A stretch of DNA of 64,000 nt, taken from Collimonas sp. PA-H2 (GTDB lineage Bacteria > Pseudomonadota > Gammaproteobacteria > Burkholderiales > Burkholderiaceae_D). The notes under the pieces were generated by a model, which was not told the DNA's origin, did no database searches, and worked only from the letters and a program-made list of their open reading frames with translations. The stretch's first letter is position 1, and each line of letters begins with the position of its first letter. Below, piece by piece: positions 61,137-64,000 of the stretch. Position numbers and translations under genes: made by a program. The stretch covers positions 4,836,001-4,900,000 of the forward strand of contig NZ_PDBX01000001.1 of NCBI RefSeq assembly GCF_002564105.1, written 5' to 3'.

Positions 61137-62447
61137 ATGAAATCCATCAAGGTAGGTTTGCTTGGCATAGGTACGGTCGGTTCCGGCACGTTCAACGTAT
61201 TGAAGCGCAATCAGCAAGAGATTGCAGCGCGCGCAGGGAGAGCTATCGAGATTACCATGGTGGCCGATCTCGACACCGAGCGCGCCAAGCTGTTGACCAA
61301 CGGCGAAGTCACCGTAGTCAACGACGCCAGGCTGGTGGTCAACAATCCCGACATCGATATCGTCATCGAACTGATCGGCGGCTATGGCATCGCCAAGGAC
61401 CTGGTGCTGCAGGCGATCGCCAACGGCAAGCACGTGGTGACCGCCAACAAGGCGCTGATCGCCAGCCATGGCAACGAGATCTTCAAGGCTGCGCAAGAGC
61501 AGGGCGTGATCGTGGCGTTCGAAGCGGCGGTGGCCGGCGGCATCCCGATCATCAAGGCGCTGCGTGAGGGCCTGACCGCCAACAGCATCCAGTGGATCGC
61601 CGGCATCATCAACGGCACCACCAATTTCATCCTGTCTGAAATGCGCGACAAGGGCCTGGACTTCGACGTCGTGCTGAAGGAAGCGCAGCGTTTGGGCTAT
61701 GCCGAAGCTGACCCGACCTTTGATATCGAAGGCGTCGACGCCGCCCACAAACTGACCATCATGGCCTCGATCGCATTCGGCATCCCGGTGCAATTCGACA
61801 AGGCGCACGTGGAAGGCATCACCAAGCTGCAAGCCACCGACATCCGCTATGCCGAACAGCTGGGCTATCGCATCAAGCTGCTCGGCATCACCAAGCGCAC
61901 TGCCGGCGGCATCGAGCTGCGCGTGCATCCGACCCTGATCCCGAGCAAGCGCCTGATCGCCAATGTCGAAGGCGCCATGAATGCGGTGCTGGTGCGCGGC
62001 GACGCCGTCGGCGACACGCTGTACTACGGCAAGGGCGCCGGCGCCGAGCCGACTGCTTCGGCCGTGATTGCCGACCTGGTCGACATCACCCGTCTGGCCA
62101 CCGCCGATCCTGAGCACCGGGTGCCGCACCTGGCGTTCCAGCCGAACGCCATGGCCGACACGCCGATCCTGCCGATGGCGGAAATCACCACCAGCTACTA
62201 TCTGCGCATGCATGTCGCCGACCAGCCGGGCGTGCTGGCCGACGTTACGCGGATCCTGGCCGACTCCTCGATCTCGATCGATGCCATGCTGCAAAAAGAG
62301 CCTGCCGCAGACGAGACCCGTACTGATATCATCATGCTTACGCACCAGACCCAGGAAAAGAATGTGGAAGCGGCGATTGCCAAGATCGAAGCATTGAGCA
62401 CCGTGGTTGGCAGCGTCACCAAGATTCGCCTGGAAGAGCTGGGTTGA
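61137..62447 (+). CDS. hom: Homoserine dehydrogenase
   Basis: A 436-residue monofunctional homoserine dehydrogenase (no aspartokinase domain). N-terminal NAD(P)-binding VGLLGIGTVGSGTFNVL, catalytic-domain motifs FEAAVAGGIPIIKALREGL and GYAEADPTFDIEGVDAAHKL, and a C-terminal ACT domain (LRMHVADQPGVLADVTRILADSSISID) for threonine feedback. It reduces aspartate semialdehyde to homoserine for Thr, Met and Ile. Threonine synthase, which often follows, is not present in this window. Confidence 0.95.
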   Translation: MKSIKVGLLGIGTVGSGTFNVLKRNQQEIAARAGRAIEITMVADLDTERAKLLTNGEVTVVNDARLVVNNPDIDIVIELIGGYGIAKDLVLQAIANGKHVVTANKALIASHGNEIFKAAQEQGVIVAFEAAVAGGIPIIKALREGLTANSIQWIAGIINGTTNFILSEMRDKGLDFDVVLKEAQRLGYAEADPTFDIEGVDAAHKLTIMASIAFGIPVQFDKAHVEGITKLQATDIRYAEQLGYRIKLLGITKRTAGGIELRVHPTLIPSKRLIANVEGAMNAVLVRGDAVGDTLYYGKGAGAEPTASAVIADLVDITRLATADPEHRVPHLAFQPNAMADTPILPMAEITTSYYLRMHVADQPGVLADVTRILADSSISIDAMLQKEPAADETRTDIIMLTHQTQEKNVEAAIAKIEALSTVVGSVTKIRLEELG

Positions 62448-62518
62448 TCGATGTACCGCTTCGCCTGTCTGCCGGCCGTCATGCGCCGGGCAGAGCGAAG
62501 CGACTCCAAGGAGAGTGT

Positions 62519-62908
62519 ATGCGTAAGATGTTGATGGCATTTTGCCTGGTGGTGCCTGCGGCAGCGTTTGCCCAGGTTGATCCATGTCTGTCGCAGAGCA
62601 ATACCGTCGAAATGAATACCTGCGCCAAGACCGCTTTCGACAAGGATGAAAAAACCTTGAACGAAACCTATCAGCAGCTGGTCAAGCAGATCACCAAACC
62701 CGACCAGGATGGCGTGCGCTACGGCGAGGTCAAGAAAAAGCTGATCGAAGCGCAGCGCGCCTGGGTCGGTTTCCGCAAGAAGGATTGCGACGCCGTGTAT
62801 ACCTACAACGAAAGCGGGACCATTCGCGATATCGAATTCCTCGGATGCATGCGCGCCCACACGGAGCAACGCACCAAGGAACTCAAGAACTTCATCGTCG
62901 AGAAATAA
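62519..62908 (+). CDS. LprI-like secreted protein (DUF1311)
   Basis: A 129-residue protein from the ATG at 62519 (AAGGAG five bases upstream); the frame is open to 62444 but without a site. Signal peptide MRKMLMAFCLVVPAAAFA, then the DUF1311/LprI pattern: CAKTAFDKDEKTLNETYQQLVKQI, LIEAQRAWVGFRKKDCD and DIEFLGCMRAHTEQRTKEL. Four mature cysteines fit two disulfides. Members bind or inhibit lysozyme in some bacteria; a role here is not shown. Confidence 0.87.
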   Translation: MRKMLMAFCLVVPAAAFAQVDPCLSQSNTVEMNTCAKTAFDKDEKTLNETYQQLVKQITKPDQDGVRYGEVKKKLIEAQRAWVGFRKKDCDAVYTYNESGTIRDIEFLGCMRAHTEQRTKELKNFIVEK

Positions 62909-62935
62909 TATGCCCGCCTTGGGTCGATGACCTGA

Positions 62936-62991
62936 GCGGGCGATAAAAAGCCGCGGCAGATTGCATTCTGCCGCGGCTTTTTATCGCCCGC
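62936..62991. terminator. Very long bidirectional terminator
   Basis: A 25-base-pair perfect stem (GCGGGCGATAAAAAGCCGCGGCAGA and its complement) with a six-base loop, between convergent genes. The A and T runs within the stem act as U tracts in both directions. Confidence 0.93.
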
Positions 62992-63007
62992 ACTTTTGTC
63001 CTGGACT

Positions 63008-64000
63008 TTAAAAAATATTCATCGGCATGTTCAGGGCCAGCCGGTAGATGGTATTACCGGCGTCCGAGTACTGTGCATTGGCAAGATGATGCATCAAGGT
63101 CAGGTTGACGCTGCTGCCCTTCAGTTTGCCGCTCTGTATCACATAGGTGGGGATCATGCCGACCTCCCAGTGCTTGCCGCGCACCGGCGCGCCGTTCTTC
63201 CAGTACAGCCGATAAAGACTGCCGGCCGGATCGGCATTGGCGGCTGCGCTGGCCGAGGCGTCCGCGCCCCAACCCTGTACGCCCCAGGTCATGATTTTCA
63301 AGCCGGGCAAGCCATAGCTGCCGAGGTCGACCGTATGCCGCAATTGCAGCGACTGTTCGCCGGGCGCGTTGTAATCGACGTTCATCGAATTGCTCAAGAA
63401 ATCACCGGCGCCTTCGCCGACATAGTCGAAGAACTGCTTGCCCTGGATTTTCTGGTAGGCCAGCAGCACCGTATGCGCCTTGTGCTGGGCGCTCAGGGCC
63501 ACGCTGTAGGCATTGGTGTTGACGGCTCCTTGCCGGCTGCTGCCCTGGTTGCGCGTCGCATAGTAATTCAGCTGGCCGGTCCAGCGCAGGGTATTGGCAT
63601 CGCCGATGCTGTGCGAGAAGGCTGAATAGTATTGATTCCAGACGTTTTCGGCGCGGCTGGCGTATAGCGAGATTTTGGTGTCTGGGCTGTAGTTGTAGTC
63701 GCCGCCAAGATAGCTGAAGCGATTGAGCTGGATGCCGCCGTAGGCCGTGCGCAAGGGTTGCGAGCGGGTTTGTCCGCGCGGCTGGCTCTTGGTAAAGCTG
63801 CCGGCTGCCAGGCTGAGGCCGGCAATTTCAGTGCTGATGAAGGAGGCGCCGAGGAAAGTCGGCGGCAGGGCGCGGTTGTCATGCGGCTCCAGGAAAGGGT
63901 TATGGACGATTTGCGCGCCATATTTCAGCACTGTGTTCGAAATCCGTGCTTTCAGATCGTACAGCCCGAAGTAGCTCCATGCCAATTGATTGCTGCCGCC
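63008..64000 (-). CDS. OprD-family outer membrane porin, C-terminal part (cut by window edge)
   Basis: About 330 residues of a beta-barrel porin; the reading frame stays open to the right edge, so the signal peptide and first strands are missing. Landmarks are YYSAFSHSIGD, LRWTGQLNYYATRNQG, HTVLLAYQKIQGKQFFDYVGEGAGDFLSNSMNVDYN, GLKIMTWGVQGWGAD, HWEVGMIPTYVIQSGKLKGSSVNL and the terminal NMPMNIF with aromatic end, as in OprD/OccD channels for amino acids or aromatic acids. Substrate unknown. It faces the LprI gene across the terminator. Confidence 0.88.
   Translation of the reverse strand, partial: GGSNQLAWSYFGLYDLKARISNTVLKYGAQIVHNPFLEPHDNRALPPTFLGASFISTEIAGLSLAAGSFTKSQPRGQTRSQPLRTAYGGIQLNRFSYLGGDYNYSPDTKISLYASRAENVWNQYYSAFSHSIGDANTLRWTGQLNYYATRNQGSSRQGAVNTNAYSVALSAQHKAHTVLLAYQKIQGKQFFDYVGEGAGDFLSNSMNVDYNAPGEQSLQLRHTVDLGSYGLPGLKIMTWGVQGWGADASASAAANADPAGSLYRLYWKNGAPVRGKHWEVGMIPTYVIQSGKLKGSSVNLTLMHHLANAQYSDAGNTIYRLALNMPMNIF

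Noticed and set aside
61119..62585. 488-codon minus-strand open frame
   Set aside because: Antisense to homoserine dehydrogenase; no family resemblance.
1..64000. CRISPR arrays, complete insertion sequences, integrases, restriction or toxin-antitoxin systems
   Set aside because: No regularly spaced repeats, transposase, integrase or nuclease signatures were seen on either strand.

Overview
The window looks like a chromosomal segment of a Burkholderiales bacterium, probably Oxalobacteraceae (Collimonas- or Herbaspirillum-like). This is inferred from the moderately high GC, the gene orders rpsF-priB-rpsR-rplI-dnaB and DUF47-Pit, a DUF4148 protein, LexA boxes of the form CTGT-N8-ACAG, and an L-Ara4N (arn) cluster with ArnA split into two genes. 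The assignment rests on recognition of families, not on a search.

Layout. 1-8.8 kb (minus): a minor type IV pilin operon, fimT-pilV-pilW-pilX-pilY1-pilE, continuing without a real gap into a periplasmic amino-acid/amide-binding protein and a chemoreceptor-like gene cut by the window edge. 9.35-21.5 kb (plus): a co-directional array with a ThDP (acetolactate-synthase-like) enzyme, a short-chain dehydrogenase and two overlapping, divergent citrate-synthase-fold proteins, then a TonB-dependent receptor, a TrpX-like periplasmic binding protein and a 1495-residue hybrid histidine kinase with GGDEF and EAL domains. This is the best candidate for an undescribed system. 21.5-26.8 kb: an accessory stretch with tRNA relics (a decayed tRNA-Leu, the 3' half of a tRNA-Pro, a T-arm-like piece), an intact tRNA-Arg(UCU), a small orphan gene, a lipoprotein, an orphan spore-coat-U/pilin-like protein and a secreted hypothetical.

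26.8-36.9 kb is housekeeping: rhlE, a VOC protein, suhB, trmJ, lexA with two SOS boxes, rpsF-priB-rpsR-rplI, dnaB, and a phosphate transporter with its PhoU-like partner. 37-42.1 kb (minus): a MarR-controlled tripartite efflux pump (marR, outer-membrane factor, emrA, emrB). 42.2-47.4 kb: a TctDE-like two-component system divergent from an SsuABC/NrtABC-type importer. 47.4-51.3 kb: DUF4148, metallophosphatase, PIN-PhoH protein, Bcp peroxiredoxin.

51.5-59.3 kb (minus): a complete L-Ara4N lipid A modification cluster (Mth938-like, arnT, arnE-like, arnB, arnC, formyltransferase, decarboxylase, arnD), predicted to give resistance to cationic peptides. 59.4-64 kb: a possible structured RNA, an AlaA/AlaC-type aminotransferase, homoserine dehydrogenase, an LprI-like protein, a strong bidirectional terminator and an OprD-like porin running off the right edge.

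No CRISPR array, complete insertion sequence, integrase or replication origin was seen.
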